This document shows, in pieces, positions 28,509 to 38,126 of a DNA stretch of 64,000 bases. Under the pieces are notes generated by a model that was not told where the DNA came from, searched no databases, and saw nothing but the letters and a program-made list of their open reading frames with translations. The DNA is from Corynebacterium heidelbergense (lineage in GTDB: Bacteria > Actinomycetota > Actinomycetes > Mycobacteriales > Mycobacteriaceae): the NCBI RefSeq assembly GCF_028609845.1, contig NZ_CP063191.1, positions 1,736,001 through 1,800,000 on the forward strand. Reading direction: 5' to 3'. Numbering within the stretch: position 1 is the stretch's first letter; every line of letters starts with the position of its first letter. The translations under genes and the position numbers were made by a program.

Positions 28509-30335
28509 TTAGCTCTCGCCGGAGCGCTTCGCGGCGGCGGGCCCGGGGCTCTGTTCGGCCGCGCCCGCGTTCTTGCCAGTCGGGCCGGGGTTCTTCCCCC
28601 GTGCGGCTGCTTCCCGGTGCAGCCGCCGTTGCCGGGCCGCGTGAAGCGCCTCAGATCGAGCTCGCCGCTCGTCTAGGTACATCGGGTCGTTGCCCAGAGC
28701 CCGGACGATCGCGAACATCAGCGCAATGATTATGAGCACGAAGGGGCTAGCGGCGATGATCGTTACCGTCTGCAGGCTCGCCAGCGAATCCTCCTTACCC
28801 GTGGTCAGAAGGACCAGGGCGATGGCGCCGGTAAGGACACCCCACAACACGGTGACCCGTCGGCTGGCCACGAGCCGGCCGCGCTGGGCCATGCTGCCCA
28901 TCACCGTCGACGCGGAGTCTGCCGACGTGATGAAGAACGTCGCCAACAGCATCATCGCGATCACCGCCATGATGTTGCCCGCAGGCAGCGTCTTGAGCAG
29001 GTCGAACAGTTGGCGGGTGGAATCGCCATCACCCCAGATGGACTTGCCGGTTCCCTCCAGGTGAATGGCAGTGCCGCCGAAGATGGAGAACCACAGCAGG
29101 GTCACACAGGTGGGCACCATGAGGATGACCAGTACGAACTCCCGGATTGTCCGGCCACGGGAGATGCGGGCGAGGAACATCCCGACGAAGGGGGACCAGG
29201 AGGTCCACCAGGCCCAGTAGAAGATGGTCCAGGAGGACAGCCAGGAACCGGCTTCTGGGGAGGAGTCCGCAGTGCGCGAGGCCATGGAGAAGAACTGCGA
29301 GAGATAGGCACCCCCGGCCAGTGGGACTTCGTTGAGGATCACCACGGTGGGGCCGGCGATGAGGACAAACAGCGCGAGAACGGTGGCCAACCCCATGTTG
29401 ATGTTGGACAACCACTGAATGCCCTTGCCCACCCCGGAAGCCGCAGAGAGCAGGAAGGCGGCACCGAGCACCACGACGATCATGACGATGGTGAGCTGCC
29501 CCGGATTTTGCACGAGACCCGTGACATCCAGCCCCGAGCTGATCTGCTGCGCGCCGATACCCAAGGACGTTGCCGTGCCGAAGACCGTAGCGAAGATGGC
29601 GAGGATGTCGATGGCCTTGCCCAGGGGTCCTTCGGCCCGGCGCTCCCCGATGAGGGGGATGAATGCCGAGCTCAGAAGCTGCTTGCGGCCCAACCGGAAA
29701 GTGCTGTAGGCGATGGCGAGCCCCACGATGGCATAGAGGGCCCAGGGGTGCAGACCCCAGTGAAACATGGTGGTGGCAAAAGCGGCCTGCACGTCGCCTT
29801 TCTCGTGCCCCGGAACGCCCTGCCGGAAGAAGGTCAGCGGCTCGGTGGTCCCGTAGAACATCAGGCCGATGCCCATCCCGGCGGCAAACATCATGGCGAC
29901 CCAGGAGACCGTGGAAAACTCCGGTTGTTCATCGTCCTTGCCCAACCGAATGCGGCCGAACCTGCTGAATGCGACGAAGAGAATGAAGCCCACAAAGGCG
30001 GTAGCCGCGATGACAAATAGCCACCCAAAATCGTTGACTACAAAAGTCAGCGCCGAATTGGCGGTGCGGGAAAAGGAGTCGGCGGAGGCCAAGCCCCACA
30101 CCACCACCGCGAGCAGCAGAACTGCTGTGATGGAGGTGACCACCCAATCAGTCCTGGCATGTGCGTCTCGGCCCGCCGAGGCCCCCGGTCCGTGGGATTC
30201 GGGATCTTGGGTCTGGACGCCATGAGCCCCGGCGCCGTCAGGCCTGGCGCGGCGCGATTCAGCTCCGCGGGCCTCGGCGGCAGTGGCCTGCGTGCCAGGT
30301 CTGCCCGGTAGTGCAGAATCGGTTGAATCAGACAT
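28509..30335 (-). CDS. BCCT-family glycine betaine/ectoine transporter
   Basis: The 608-residue sodium-coupled transporter imports compatible solutes. It has about 12 TM segments, the glycine-rich [13 protein letters not shown] stretch and the signature [23 protein letters not shown]. The N terminus (about 60 residues) is polar and disordered and the C terminus is long, basic and Gly/Pro-rich; in BetP such tails take part in osmosensing. That function here is inference. It is convergent with the Rrf2 gene. Substrate choice among betaine, ectoine and proline cannot be told. Confidence 0.92.
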   Translation of the reverse strand: MSDSTDSALPGRPGTQATAAEARGAESRRARPDGAGAHGVQTQDPESHGPGASAGRDAHARTDWVVTSITAVLLLAVVVWGLASADSFSRTANSALTFVVNDFGWLFVIAATAFVGFILFVAFSRFGRIRLGKDDEQPEFSTVSWVAMMFAAGMGIGLMFYGTTEPLTFFRQGVPGHEKGDVQAAFATTMFHWGLHPWALYAIVGLAIAYSTFRLGRKQLLSSAFIPLIGERRAEGPLGKAIDILAIFATVFGTATSLGIGAQQISSGLDVTGLVQNPGQLTIVMIVVVLGAAFLLSAASGVGKGIQWLSNINMGLATVLALFVLIAGPTVVILNEVPLAGGAYLSQFFSMASRTADSSPEAGSWLSSWTIFYWAWWTSWSPFVGMFLARISRGRTIREFVLVILMVPTCVTLLWFSIFGGTAIHLEGTGKSIWGDGDSTRQLFDLLKTLPAGNIMAVIAMMLLATFFITSADSASTVMGSMAQRGRLVASRRVTVLWGVLTGAIALVLLTTGKEDSLASLQTVTIIAASPFVLIIIALMFAIVRALGNDPMYLDERRARSEALHAARQRRLHREAAARGKNPGPTGKNAGAAEQSPGPAAAKRSGES

Positions 30336-30533
30336 ATTCCTACTTCCGTGTGCGTGCGTCCCCGCGTCACTGCACTCGCGAAGGTTTCGAAAAAGGCCGC
30401 CGAAAAATCACAGAACATTCGAATTTAGCCGCGGCATCTACGAAGCCGCGCGAGCGGGCAAGCGGGCGTACTCTTTTCCACCATAACAACTGTTCTACCG
30501 CTGGGTGGAAACTAGAAACCCACTGTGAATCTT

Positions 30534-31475
30534 TTACTTCGTCGCAAAACCCGGGGAATCGTCCCGGTCTTTTCGCGCCACCGCGGCCTCATATAATTCC
30601 CGCTTGCTCACCCCGTAGCGCCGGGCCACAACCCCCGCCGCAGCTTTTAACCGCTGCCCATCCGCGACGAGGTCCTCCACCTCCCCCACCACGTCTTCCA
30701 CGGCAGGGGTAGCGGCCCCCTCTGGCACCGGGGCGAGAATGACCGTGATCTCCCCCTTAACTCCCTCGGCCGCCCACCGCGCCAGCTCCCCTAGGGTGCC
30801 TCGATGCACCTCCTCAAAGGTCTTCGTCAGCTCCCGGCAAACCGCCGCCTCCCGCTCCTCGCCCAGCACCTCCGCAGCGGTGGCGAGGGTCGCAGCCAGG
30901 CGGTGGGGCGACTCGAAAAAGCACGCGGCGTGGGTGGCCCGCCGCAGGGTTGCCAACCAGGTCCGCCGAGCCCCGTCCTTCCGCGGTGCGAACCCCTCGA
31001 AGCTGAAGTGATCCATGCCCACCCCACTGAGCGCCAGGGCCGTGGGCACGGCGGAGGGCCCCGGCAGGCACGTCACGGGCACCCCGCGCTCCCAAGCCAA
31101 GCTCACAACAGCGAAGCCCGGGTCCGAGACGGAGGGCATACCGGCATCGGTGACGACCAACACCCGCTGGCCCGCGGCCGCCCGCTGTACCAATAAATCC
31201 GCCCGCTGCTGCTCGTTGTGATCGAAGTTGGAGATTACCTCGGTTCCCCTGACGCCCACGCCCAAGTACTCCGCAAGCGCCCGCACCCGCCGGGTATCCT
31301 CCGCGGCGATAACGTCCGCGCTGGCAAGCGCGGCGAGCAGGCGGAAGGAAGCGTCGAGCGGATTGCCCAACGGCGTTCCCGCGAGGATGATCCCCCCGTG
31401 GGGCAGGGGGCTGTGCTCCTCGGCCCGGACGGCCAGGTGGCTGGCGGCGGAGCTGATATCGGGTGTCTCGGTCAT
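30534..31475 (-). CDS. rsmI: 16S rRNA 2'-O-ribose methyltransferase RsmI
   Basis: RsmI, 313 residues, methylates the ribose of C1402 in 16S rRNA using SAM. The tetrapyrrole-methylase-type blocks are ILAGTPLGNPLDASFR, IAAEDTRRVRALAEYLGV, VVTDAGMPSVSDPG and GPSAVPTALALSG. The ATG at 31475 is used. It is divergent from pmt, separated by only 18 bases, as in the equivalent mycobacterial neighbourhood. The leader seems absent (see the promoter entry). The C-terminal part ends in a basic helix (GVSKRELYEAAVARKDRD). Confidence 0.94.
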   Translation of the reverse strand: MTETPDISSAASHLAVRAEEHSPLPHGGIILAGTPLGNPLDASFRLLAALASADVIAAEDTRRVRALAEYLGVGVRGTEVISNFDHNEQQRADLLVQRAAAGQRVLVVTDAGMPSVSDPGFAVVSLAWERGVPVTCLPGPSAVPTALALSGVGMDHFSFEGFAPRKDGARRTWLATLRRATHAACFFESPHRLAATLATAAEVLGEEREAAVCRELTKTFEEVHRGTLGELARWAAEGVKGEITVILAPVPEGAATPAVEDVVGEVEDLVADGQRLKAAAGVVARRYGVSKRELYEAAVARKDRDDSPGFATK

Positions 31476-31478
31476 GCA

Positions 31479-31487
31479 ATACAGTAT
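31479..31487. promoter_or_regulatory. Symmetric ATACAGTAT, candidate bidirectional -10 for rsmI and pmt
   Basis: Only 18 bases separate the rsmI ATG (31475, minus) from the pmt GTG (31494, plus). They contain the near-palindrome ATACAGTAT. It supplies TACAGT on the plus strand, 8 bases before pmt, and TACTGT on the minus strand, 5 bases before rsmI. Both fit the actinobacterial TANNNT -10 pattern at leaderless spacing, and there is no room for a ribosome site on either side. Confidence 0.55.
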
Positions 31488-31493
31488 GTACCT

Positions 31494-33095
31494 GTGCCCG
31501 CACCGAATCCCGCAGATGCCCGCGCTCTGCTGACCCCGACGTCCGCCGGGAGCTCCACCCGCGGTGAGCATCGGCCCTCCCCCGGCGCGAAAACCGCTGC
31601 GACAAGCCCCCGCCGCTGGCGGGTCATTTTGGCCGTGTTGGCCCTGGTGACCGGTACAACCCGGCTCATGCGACTCGGCCGCCCCACGGACGCGGGCACC
31701 CCCGTGTTCGACGAGAAGCACTATGTCCCCCAGTCCTGGCAGATGCTGCGTAGCTGGGACAACTGGCTGATCGGCGGGATCGAGGACAACCCCGGTTTCG
31801 GTTTGGTGGTCCACCCGCCCTTGGGCAAGCAACTGGAAGCGACGGGGATGGCGCTGTTTGGCTACACCCCCACGGGCTGGCGCATCGCCTCGGCAGTGGT
31901 GGGCATCGGCGTGGTCATCCTCACCGCCGCCCTGGCACGACGGATCAGTCGCTCCGACTTCGTTGGCCTGTTGGCCGGGATCTTCGCCGCCAGCGAGGGG
32001 ATCCTGTTCGTCACCGGCCGCTCGGGGATGCTGGACCACTTCCAGGTCCTCTTTGTCGTGGGAGCCGCTTACTTGTTGGTCCGAGATCACGAGCAGATGA
32101 ATCGGCGCATGGCCCGCGTTCGGGAGCAGGGGCGCATCCGGCTCTATCCCGCCGGGCCCCGCCTGGGCTACCGCTGGTGGCGGTTCGCGGCCGGTGTTGC
32201 GCTCGGCCTCGCCCTATCCGTGAAGTGGTCCGGCCTCTATTACATCGCCTTTTTCGGCGTGGCCTGTGTCGCCGCAGATGCGTGGCGCCGGCGGCGCTTT
32301 GGCGTCCGCAGGCCGGTGGTCGGGGCGCTGGCCTTCGATGCTTGCCCCGCTCTTGTTGCCCTCGTGGGGCTTCCCGCCGGGGTCTACGTCTTTTCGTTCC
32401 GGGCCTGGTTCGCCTCCGAATCGGGGGTCTTCCGCCACGCCGCCGAATCGGATGCCTATCCCCAACTGGCCGGGTGGAAACTGTCCTTTCTTCCCGATAG
32501 CGTGCAGAGCTTCCTCTATTATCACGCCAGCGTGCTGAAGTTCCACAGCGAGCTCACCAATTCCAACGGCCACTATCACAACTGGGAATCAAAGCCGTGG
32601 TCGTGGCTGGCCTCTACCCGTTCCCTGATGTACTACAACCCCAAGTCGGACGGCGGCATCCATCACGTGGTGTTGTTGGTGGGCACCCCGGCCGTGTGGT
32701 GGCCGTGCGTCCCCGCGTTGCTGTGGGCATTGTGGTGCCTAATTATTCGTCACGACGCCAGGTTCACCGCGCCCCTCGTCGGCTTCGCGGCCGGGTTCCT
32801 TCCGTGGCTACTAAATCTCGATCGCCAGATGTACTTGTTCTACGCGGTGAATCTCTCCCCCTTCGTCGTAATCCTGTTGGCTTTGACGATGGGGCAGGTG
32901 GTCAACTGGCGGCTGCCCGTGACGAGCCACAGGCGCTGGATCGCAGCGCTGCAATCCCACGCCGGCATTGCCGTGGTGGTGGGTTATAGCGCCTTGGTGG
33001 TGTGGAACTTCTTGTTCTTCCTGCCGATGTACACAGCCATGCCGTTGGACTCGTGGGGCTGGCAGTCCCGGATGTGGCTGCCTAGCTGGTCCTAG
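31494..33095 (+). CDS. pmt: Protein O-mannosyltransferase
   Basis: This GT39 membrane enzyme of 533 residues transfers mannose from polyprenyl-phosphate mannose to secreted proteins. The luminal Asp-Glu pair essential in the family is in FDEKHYVPQSWQML, followed by NPGFGLVVHPPLGKQ and about 11 TM segments; C-terminal FLPWLLNLDRQMYLFYAVN is typical of PMTs. The GTG at 31494 is the first in-frame start after the rsmI promoter; residues 3' of it are Ala/Pro/Ser-rich. The TAG stop shares CTAG with the stop of the convergent zinc-finger gene. Confidence 0.93.
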   Translation: MPAPNPADARALLTPTSAGSSTRGEHRPSPGAKTAATSPRRWRVILAVLALVTGTTRLMRLGRPTDAGTPVFDEKHYVPQSWQMLRSWDNWLIGGIEDNPGFGLVVHPPLGKQLEATGMALFGYTPTGWRIASAVVGIGVVILTAALARRISRSDFVGLLAGIFAASEGILFVTGRSGMLDHFQVLFVVGAAYLLVRDHEQMNRRMARVREQGRIRLYPAGPRLGYRWWRFAAGVALGLALSVKWSGLYYIAFFGVACVAADAWRRRRFGVRRPVVGALAFDACPALVALVGLPAGVYVFSFRAWFASESGVFRHAAESDAYPQLAGWKLSFLPDSVQSFLYYHASVLKFHSELTNSNGHYHNWESKPWSWLASTRSLMYYNPKSDGGIHHVVLLVGTPAVWWPCVPALLWALWCLIIRHDARFTAPLVGFAAGFLPWLLNLDRQMYLFYAVNLSPFVVILLALTMGQVVNWRLPVTSHRRWIAALQSHAGIAVVVGYSALVVWNFLFFLPMYTAMPLDSWGWQSRMWLPSWS

Positions 33096-34012
33096 TGCGA
33101 TCCCTCCCCCACGTCGGGGACGTCCGCGGACTGGGTGTGGCGGCGGTAATCGGCCGGGCTGAAGCTCACGGGCCGCGCTGCCAGCGCCCGCCAGGTCTGG
33201 CTCAACGTGGATCCCAGCGGGGCCCTGGCGCGCAGCCGCGTCAACCAACAGGCCGACAGTGCCAGCGCGGCGAGGAGGTGAATCAAGACCGTCCACACGG
33301 CGGAGGAAGCGCCATAGCCGGAGTCCAGCAGCCCCAGCACGATATCGCGGGTGGCAAAACCCGCGCCGAAGGCCCACATTCCCACGTACACCACGAGCAG
33401 GTGCCCAGCGGACTTCGGGCGCCACGCGGCCCACAGGCACCCGGCGGCCAGCGCGAAGCGGGCCGTTGCGGCTTCAATGACAAAGCGGGCGAGCGTCGGG
33501 TCCGCGGCATCGCCGTAGGGTCCGCCAGGCGAGTTGGTACTCAGCCCCGGGGCCGACCCGGCAGCCGGCCCACCGGCCAGCACTCCGTCGACCCCGGTGG
33601 TTGCGCTGAGCAGCGTGAGGACTCCCCAGGCCACGTAGCCCACAGCGACCAGCACGAGAAACAGTCGGGCTAACAGCAGCGGCAGTTGGCGGGTGCGCAC
33701 ACCGCTGTGGCTCAGCACCCCGTGCGTTGGGTCCGCCGGCGCTGATCCGGCGGTGTCCGGGGCGAAGCCGGTGAGTTGTTCGGCCAGATCGGCCGCGGAC
33801 GTTTTTGGCCCCCCACTGTCAGCGGTGGCAACGCCCATCCGCAGGTGCCGTCCCAGCGCTGTCGCGGAGGCGTACCACGCTTGGCATTCGGCACATTGAG
33901 CCAGGTGGGCGTCCGCGATCTCCTCATCGTGGGGGCTGCGTTCGCCATCGAGGCGCGCAGAGAGCGTGGTACGCACGTCAGAACACTCCACGCTGAACAG
34001 CCCTGCCTTCAC
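33092..34012 (-). CDS. Zinc-finger (anti-sigma-like) membrane protein
   Basis: The 306-residue protein has an N-terminal HLAQCAEC (H-x3-C-x2-C), the pattern of zinc-binding anti-sigma factors, with a Cys near residue 10 (VECSDVR) as the likely fourth ligand. Five or six hydrophobic segments follow from about residue 115 to 265. No sigma-factor gene lies next to it, so an anti-sigma role is unproven; it could be a zinc-sensing or signalling membrane protein. It is convergent with pmt, with stops sharing CTAG. Confidence 0.72.
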   Translation of the reverse strand: MKAGLFSVECSDVRTTLSARLDGERSPHDEEIADAHLAQCAECQAWYASATALGRHLRMGVATADSGGPKTSAADLAEQLTGFAPDTAGSAPADPTHGVLSHSGVRTRQLPLLLARLFLVLVAVGYVAWGVLTLLSATTGVDGVLAGGPAAGSAPGLSTNSPGGPYGDAADPTLARFVIEAATARFALAAGCLWAAWRPKSAGHLLVVYVGMWAFGAGFATRDIVLGLLDSGYGASSAVWTVLIHLLAALALSACWLTRLRARAPLGSTLSQTWRALAARPVSFSPADYRRHTQSADVPDVGEGSH

Positions 34013-34108
34013 TAGTTCGGATCATTACCGCTTGGTTACCCGCCGGGGGGCTCAGCCACAGCCGGACGGGGCGCGGCGAACCCCTCCACGGTCGGCGGAG
34101 TCCTCCTG

Positions 34109-34528
34109 CTAGGAGAACCTCGATAGCGCCCTATCCAAACTAGCGCGCCCCGGCCCGAAAACCAGCACGACGATGAGCGCCGCAATGCACAGCAGGCCCA
34201 GCTCCATCCCACCATTGCGGGCGAACAGGCCGTGGTCGATATTCGCCACATACACGGCTGCGGCCAGAAAGAGAGCCATGAGGCCCGCCACGGCGGAAGT
34301 AAGTAGGCCCAACAGCAACAGGGCTCCGCCGACCATCTCCCAACCGGCCACTCCCCAAGCGCTCATTTGGGCCTTGGGGATGCCCAGGCGTTCGAACTGA
34401 GCGATGGTCCCGGTGGGCCCGTTCATGCCGGTGAGGAAGGCCTTGTCCCAGCCGTGGGCGATGAACACGACGCCCAGGACAACGCGCAGGATGAGCAGGG
34501 CGGCGTCCCGCACCGCAGGATGGTTCAT
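34109..34528 (-). CDS. DoxX-family membrane protein
   Basis: A 139-residue membrane protein with four hydrophobic segments. LRVVLGVVFIAHGWDKAF is the DoxX/DoxD N-terminal block and GWEMVGGALLLLGL is the middle block. DoxX proteins in actinobacteria form a membrane oxidoreductase complex with SodA and SseA; there is no sod or sse gene nearby. It lies 26 bases downstream of glpR on the same strand and may be cotranscribed. Confidence 0.88.
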   Translation of the reverse strand: MNHPAVRDAALLILRVVLGVVFIAHGWDKAFLTGMNGPTGTIAQFERLGIPKAQMSAWGVAGWEMVGGALLLLGLLTSAVAGLMALFLAAAVYVANIDHGLFARNGGMELGLLCIAALIVVLVFGPGRASLDRALSRFS

Positions 34529-34554
34529 AGGTATCTATCCCCCTAACAGTCCGG

Positions 34555-35847
34555 CTAAACGGCCCGCATGTGGGTACGGCCGACTGGCGCCGCCGCAGTG
34601 GCATCGAGGGCGGGTCCCTCCTCCACCTCCGGGCCGAAGAAGTCCGCGCCGTCCACGGCACGCAGGTGCTCGAACTCCGGGGCTTCCTCGTCCGTCTCCA
34701 GGATGACGGCCCCCGGGCGCAACAGCCGGTCGGGAACACCCAGATCCACGTCCTCCGTGTTGCGCACACCCAGCCGAGCCCGGCGCATCCGGGACAGACG
34801 GCGGTCCCTCAGCTGCGCTTCCTCAATGGCCTGCTTGCGCAAGTAGTAAAGGTACACCCCCGTGGCGCCCAGCATGGCCACGACCGCCAGCCACACCGAG
34901 CCGCCAATCCACAGCGCCAACCCGATAGACAGAACGGACAGCACCAGCAGGGCAGTGAGCACCTGCTTCCGGCGGCGCAGCCTGCGCTGCGCCAACACCT
35001 GCGAGGCGACCGGGTCGTAGACCCCGCGCCCACGGCGGCGCTCGATGTAGGCAATGTCTTCTTGGCTCAACTCCGAGGAGTGGGTGAAGAACTCCAGCTC
35101 GGTGGAAGCCCCGGCACCGGCAGCCGCTTCCTCCAGGGGAGTGAGCTCCGCATGCACGTCCACGCCGCGAACGTAGGCCTCGGAGACCGAGGCGAAACGC
35201 TGGCGCGGGCGGGCACCCGGCTCCTCCACCGCGTCCTCGCCGCTCTCAGCCTCGGGAGCCTCTCGGGATTCGCGGGTGATCTTGCTAGCGCGGACGGCGC
35301 GGGCACCCGAGTTGTTGAGCTCATCTGCCTCGCCGTCGTCCTCGGCCACGACCTCCCCGTCCAGGATCGCCAAGTCCCCCGCCTCGGTGGCCCCGGCATC
35401 CGCCAGGTCTGCGGCCTCCGCACCGTCGCGCCCGGAGGCAGCTTCGGCTACCGGAACTAGGTCCGTAGAGGGCTCTGCCACAGCTTCATTGCCGAGATCA
35501 TCTCCGTGGCTATCCCCGGTCTCGGCAGCCTCCTGGCGCCGGTTGCTACTGCGCCGGGATCCCCCGAAGCGGGAGCGCCAACCGGCGCTGGTGTTGGTGG
35601 CGTCGTCAACAATGACATATTCGGGCTCGGCATCGACGAACTCGATGTCCTCATCCTCGTCCACATAGTGCCCCTCGGCGGGCAAGGGTCGACGGCGCCG
35701 ACTGGCCAGCTCCGTCCCCCCCTCGTGCACCACCCGGGTCTCCGCCAGCGCAGGGGACGTCCGCCGCACCGGGGACTGTCGGCGCAGCAACAGCGGTGCG
35801 AGCAACAGCAGCCAAACGGCGGCGATGAGCAAAAGGGAACCGGACAC
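34555..35847 (-). CDS. glpR: GlpR-type membrane partner of the gephyrin-like Glp
   Basis: The 430-residue protein has an N-terminal TM (about 3-21), a long acidic linker (about 60-260; EDEDIEFVDAEPEYVIVDD), a hydrophobic pair around 290-340 (QVLTALLVLSVLSIGLALWI and SVWLAVVAMLGATGVYLYYL) and a C-terminal cytosolic part (GVPDRLLRPGAVILETDEEAPE). The gene order glp-rimJ-glpR matches the corynebacterial locus where GlpR anchors the gephyrin-like Glp at septum and poles. The assignment rests on synteny and topology rather than a named motif. Confidence 0.78.
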   Translation of the reverse strand: MSGSLLLIAAVWLLLLAPLLLRRQSPVRRTSPALAETRVVHEGGTELASRRRRPLPAEGHYVDEDEDIEFVDAEPEYVIVDDATNTSAGWRSRFGGSRRSSNRRQEAAETGDSHGDDLGNEAVAEPSTDLVPVAEAASGRDGAEAADLADAGATEAGDLAILDGEVVAEDDGEADELNNSGARAVRASKITRESREAPEAESGEDAVEEPGARPRQRFASVSEAYVRGVDVHAELTPLEEAAAGAGASTELEFFTHSSELSQEDIAYIERRRGRGVYDPVASQVLAQRRLRRRKQVLTALLVLSVLSIGLALWIGGSVWLAVVAMLGATGVYLYYLRKQAIEEAQLRDRRLSRMRRARLGVRNTEDVDLGVPDRLLRPGAVILETDEEAPEFEHLRAVDGADFFGPEVEEGPALDATAAAPVGRTHMRAV

Positions 35848-35978
35848 GGCGAGCGGTCCTTCCTGCGGAGACGACGGGTGGTGGAGCGGGACGGTCGAGT
35901 TCGACGAACACGTACTTGACCCCCCAACCTAGTAGCGCCGCCACGCCGAGCGGAACTGCCACGCCGGAGGGCGCCCGC

Positions 35979-36665
35979 CTACCCCCGGATCAGCCGCCCC
36001 TCCTCCACCAAGCGGGCCACAACGCCCCCGCCGTGGGCCAGGCCGGTCTCCTCCGCGGTCTGCGCCACCAGGAGGTGATCCTGCCAGCGGCCGTTGATGT
36101 GAAGATTGCGCTGCAGCCTGCCCTCCACCCGGAAGCCGGTTCGCTCCAGCACCCTGCGAGAGGCGTGATTGCCCTCCATCACTGTGGCCTCCACCCGGTG
36201 CAACCCCACCTGGCCCACCGCGTGATCCGTGCCGAGCGCCACCGCCGCCGTAGCCACGCCTGCACCCCCCACGGCGGAATACACCCAGTAGCCAATCCAG
36301 CAGCTACTCACCACCCCGTGCTGGATGTTCCCCAGCGTCAACTGGCCCGCAAAGCGCCCGTCGACTTCGATCACCGCTGGGATCAGGGCCCCGCGCACCG
36401 CCGTCGCCCGCAGCGACGCACACATCCGCCGCCAGGTCGGCGGCGAGTGAAACTCCGCCCAATCCCCCGCCACCGTCGGCTCCACGGGACGCAGCCGCTC
36501 CATGTCCCCCCGCCGCAGCGCGCACCAGGCCCCGCCGTCCGAACGGCGCAAGGGGCGCAGGCGCACTCGAAACCCAGGCCCCTGCGCCGGGCGGGTGTGC
36601 ACCACCGGAGTAGAAATCGGCCAACCCGGGTGGGCAGCCCCGGACAACAACGCGGCGAGCATCAC
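35979..36665 (-). CDS. RimJ-like GNAT N-acetyltransferase
   Basis: The 228-residue acetyltransferase has the GNAT core: RLRPLRRSDGGAW near residue 35, IEVDGRFAGQLTLGNIQHG, the acyl-CoA region GIGxG-like GGAGVATAAVALG and EGNHASRRVLERTGFRVEG. It resembles RimJ/RimI enzymes that acetylate ribosomal or other N termini. It lies between glp and glpR, as in Mycobacterium tuberculosis where rimJ lies between moeA1 and Rv0996. Its substrate is unknown; modification of a cell-division partner is conceivable but unproven. Confidence 0.87.
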   Translation of the reverse strand: MMLAALLSGAAHPGWPISTPVVHTRPAQGPGFRVRLRPLRRSDGGAWCALRRGDMERLRPVEPTVAGDWAEFHSPPTWRRMCASLRATAVRGALIPAVIEVDGRFAGQLTLGNIQHGVVSSCWIGYWVYSAVGGAGVATAAVALGTDHAVGQVGLHRVEATVMEGNHASRRVLERTGFRVEGRLQRNLHINGRWQDHLLVAQTAEETGLAHGGGVVARLVEEGRLIRG

Positions 36666-36698
36666 GCAGCCTCTCCCATCGGGTCAGCCTCCCATGGG

Positions 36699-38069
36699 CT
36701 AAGTCCGGTTGGTCAGGAACATCACGTCCACAACGTGACCGGGTTCCACGTGGGTCTCGTCCGTCGGCACGATGATCAGGCAGTTTGCCTGCCCGTGGCT
36801 GCCCAATAGGTGCGTCGGCTCCCCCCGGTCGGCGGCGCCCAGAGGATCCACGAGAAACTCCCGGGTCTCCCTATCCCGCATGAGCTGGCCCCGAATGAAG
36901 CCTCGGCGGTGCGGGGCGGACTCGATACTGGCGATCGTCCGGGCCTGCACGATGCGGCGGGTGGCCTGGCGCTGCCCGCGAATGATCTGGACCAGCGGGC
37001 GCACCATGACCTCGAAGGCGACCAGCGCTGCGGAGGGGTTGGGTGGCAACAGGAACGTGGGGATCTTGTCCGGGCCCAGCGTACCGAACCCCATGACGGA
37101 ACCCGGGTGCATCGCGACCCGGGTGATCTCCATTCCGCCGAGCTCGTCGAGCACCTCCCGCAGACGGTCGCTGGCCTGCCCGCCCACAGCCCCGGCGATA
37201 ACCACCACCTCCGAGCGGATCAGTTGCCCCTCGATCGTGTCTTTCAACCGCCGGGACTCCCCAGCCATGATGCCCAGCCGGTGCACATCGGCGCCCGCCT
37301 CCCGCCCGGCAGCGGCCAGGGCGTAGGAATTGACGTCAAACACCTGGCCCAGCCCGGGCTCCCGGTCGATGTCCACAAGCTCTGCACCGAAGGCGAGCAC
37401 GGACATCCGCGGCCGCGGGTAAACCAGCACTTTGGAACGGCCCACCGCCGCCAACAACCCCACTTGCGCCGCACCGATCACCGCGCCCTGCTCCACCACC
37501 ACGTCCCCCGGCTGCACGTCCGAGCCCTTGCGGTGTACGAAATCCCCCGGCGCGACCGGCCGCAGCGGGGCGACGTGTCGACCGTGCACCTCGGCCCAGT
37601 CCATGGGGACCAGGGCGTCCGCCAGCGTGGGGATCGGGGCACCCGTGTACACCCGCACGGCCTGTCGGGGCTGCAAGCGGACGGGCCGGTGGGAGCCGGC
37701 GGTCACCTCCCCCACGATGGGCAGCGTCATGGCCGGGCCACGGCGACGCGGCCCATCGGGGCGTTCCTCCCCCACTTCACCGGGTTCCCCGTCGATCTCC
37801 TCGGGGTCCTGTAGAGACGCCCCGTCATCGGCGTCCTGAAGAACATCGTGGGCATAATCAGTGTCCCGCAGATCCCGCAGGCCCCGCAGATCCACGGCGC
37901 GCACGGCGAACCCGTCGATCGCGGCCTGATCAAAACCGGGAACGGACCGGGTTCCCTCCACCTGCTCAGCGCAGCGCAGCCCCAGTGCCTCGGAGATCGC
38001 GATGCGCACGGGCTCGGGAGTCACCGCAGCGGCGCTGATCACCGATAGCTGTTCTTCCACAGATCTCAT
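36699..38069 (-). CDS. glp: Gephyrin-like Glp (MoeA homologue)
   Basis: The 456-residue protein has the MoeA fold: FDQAAIDGFAV (46-56, equal to the SxxDGYA block), TGAPIP (142-147) and LPPNPSAA (341-348). The molybdate-insertion motif of MoeA (GGVSVG type) reads IAGAVGGQASDRL (291-303), so the catalytic Ser position is not conserved. In Corynebacterium glutamicum such a protein, Glp, binds FtsZ and works with GlpR in septation. An acidic 40-residue insert lies at about 70-112. The locus glp-rimJ-glpR supports a division role over Moco synthesis. Confidence 0.82.
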   Translation of the reverse strand: MRSVEEQLSVISAAAVTPEPVRIAISEALGLRCAEQVEGTRSVPGFDQAAIDGFAVRAVDLRGLRDLRDTDYAHDVLQDADDGASLQDPEEIDGEPGEVGEERPDGPRRRGPAMTLPIVGEVTAGSHRPVRLQPRQAVRVYTGAPIPTLADALVPMDWAEVHGRHVAPLRPVAPGDFVHRKGSDVQPGDVVVEQGAVIGAAQVGLLAAVGRSKVLVYPRPRMSVLAFGAELVDIDREPGLGQVFDVNSYALAAAGREAGADVHRLGIMAGESRRLKDTIEGQLIRSEVVVIAGAVGGQASDRLREVLDELGGMEITRVAMHPGSVMGFGTLGPDKIPTFLLPPNPSAALVAFEVMVRPLVQIIRGQRQATRRIVQARTIASIESAPHRRGFIRGQLMRDRETREFLVDPLGAADRGEPTHLLGSHGQANCLIIVPTDETHVEPGHVVDVMFLTNRT

Positions 38070-38126
38070 GGGTACGCGCGGGTCCTTCCCCTCTCAGGTG
38101 GCGGCCTGCACTCCCGGCGGTACGGC

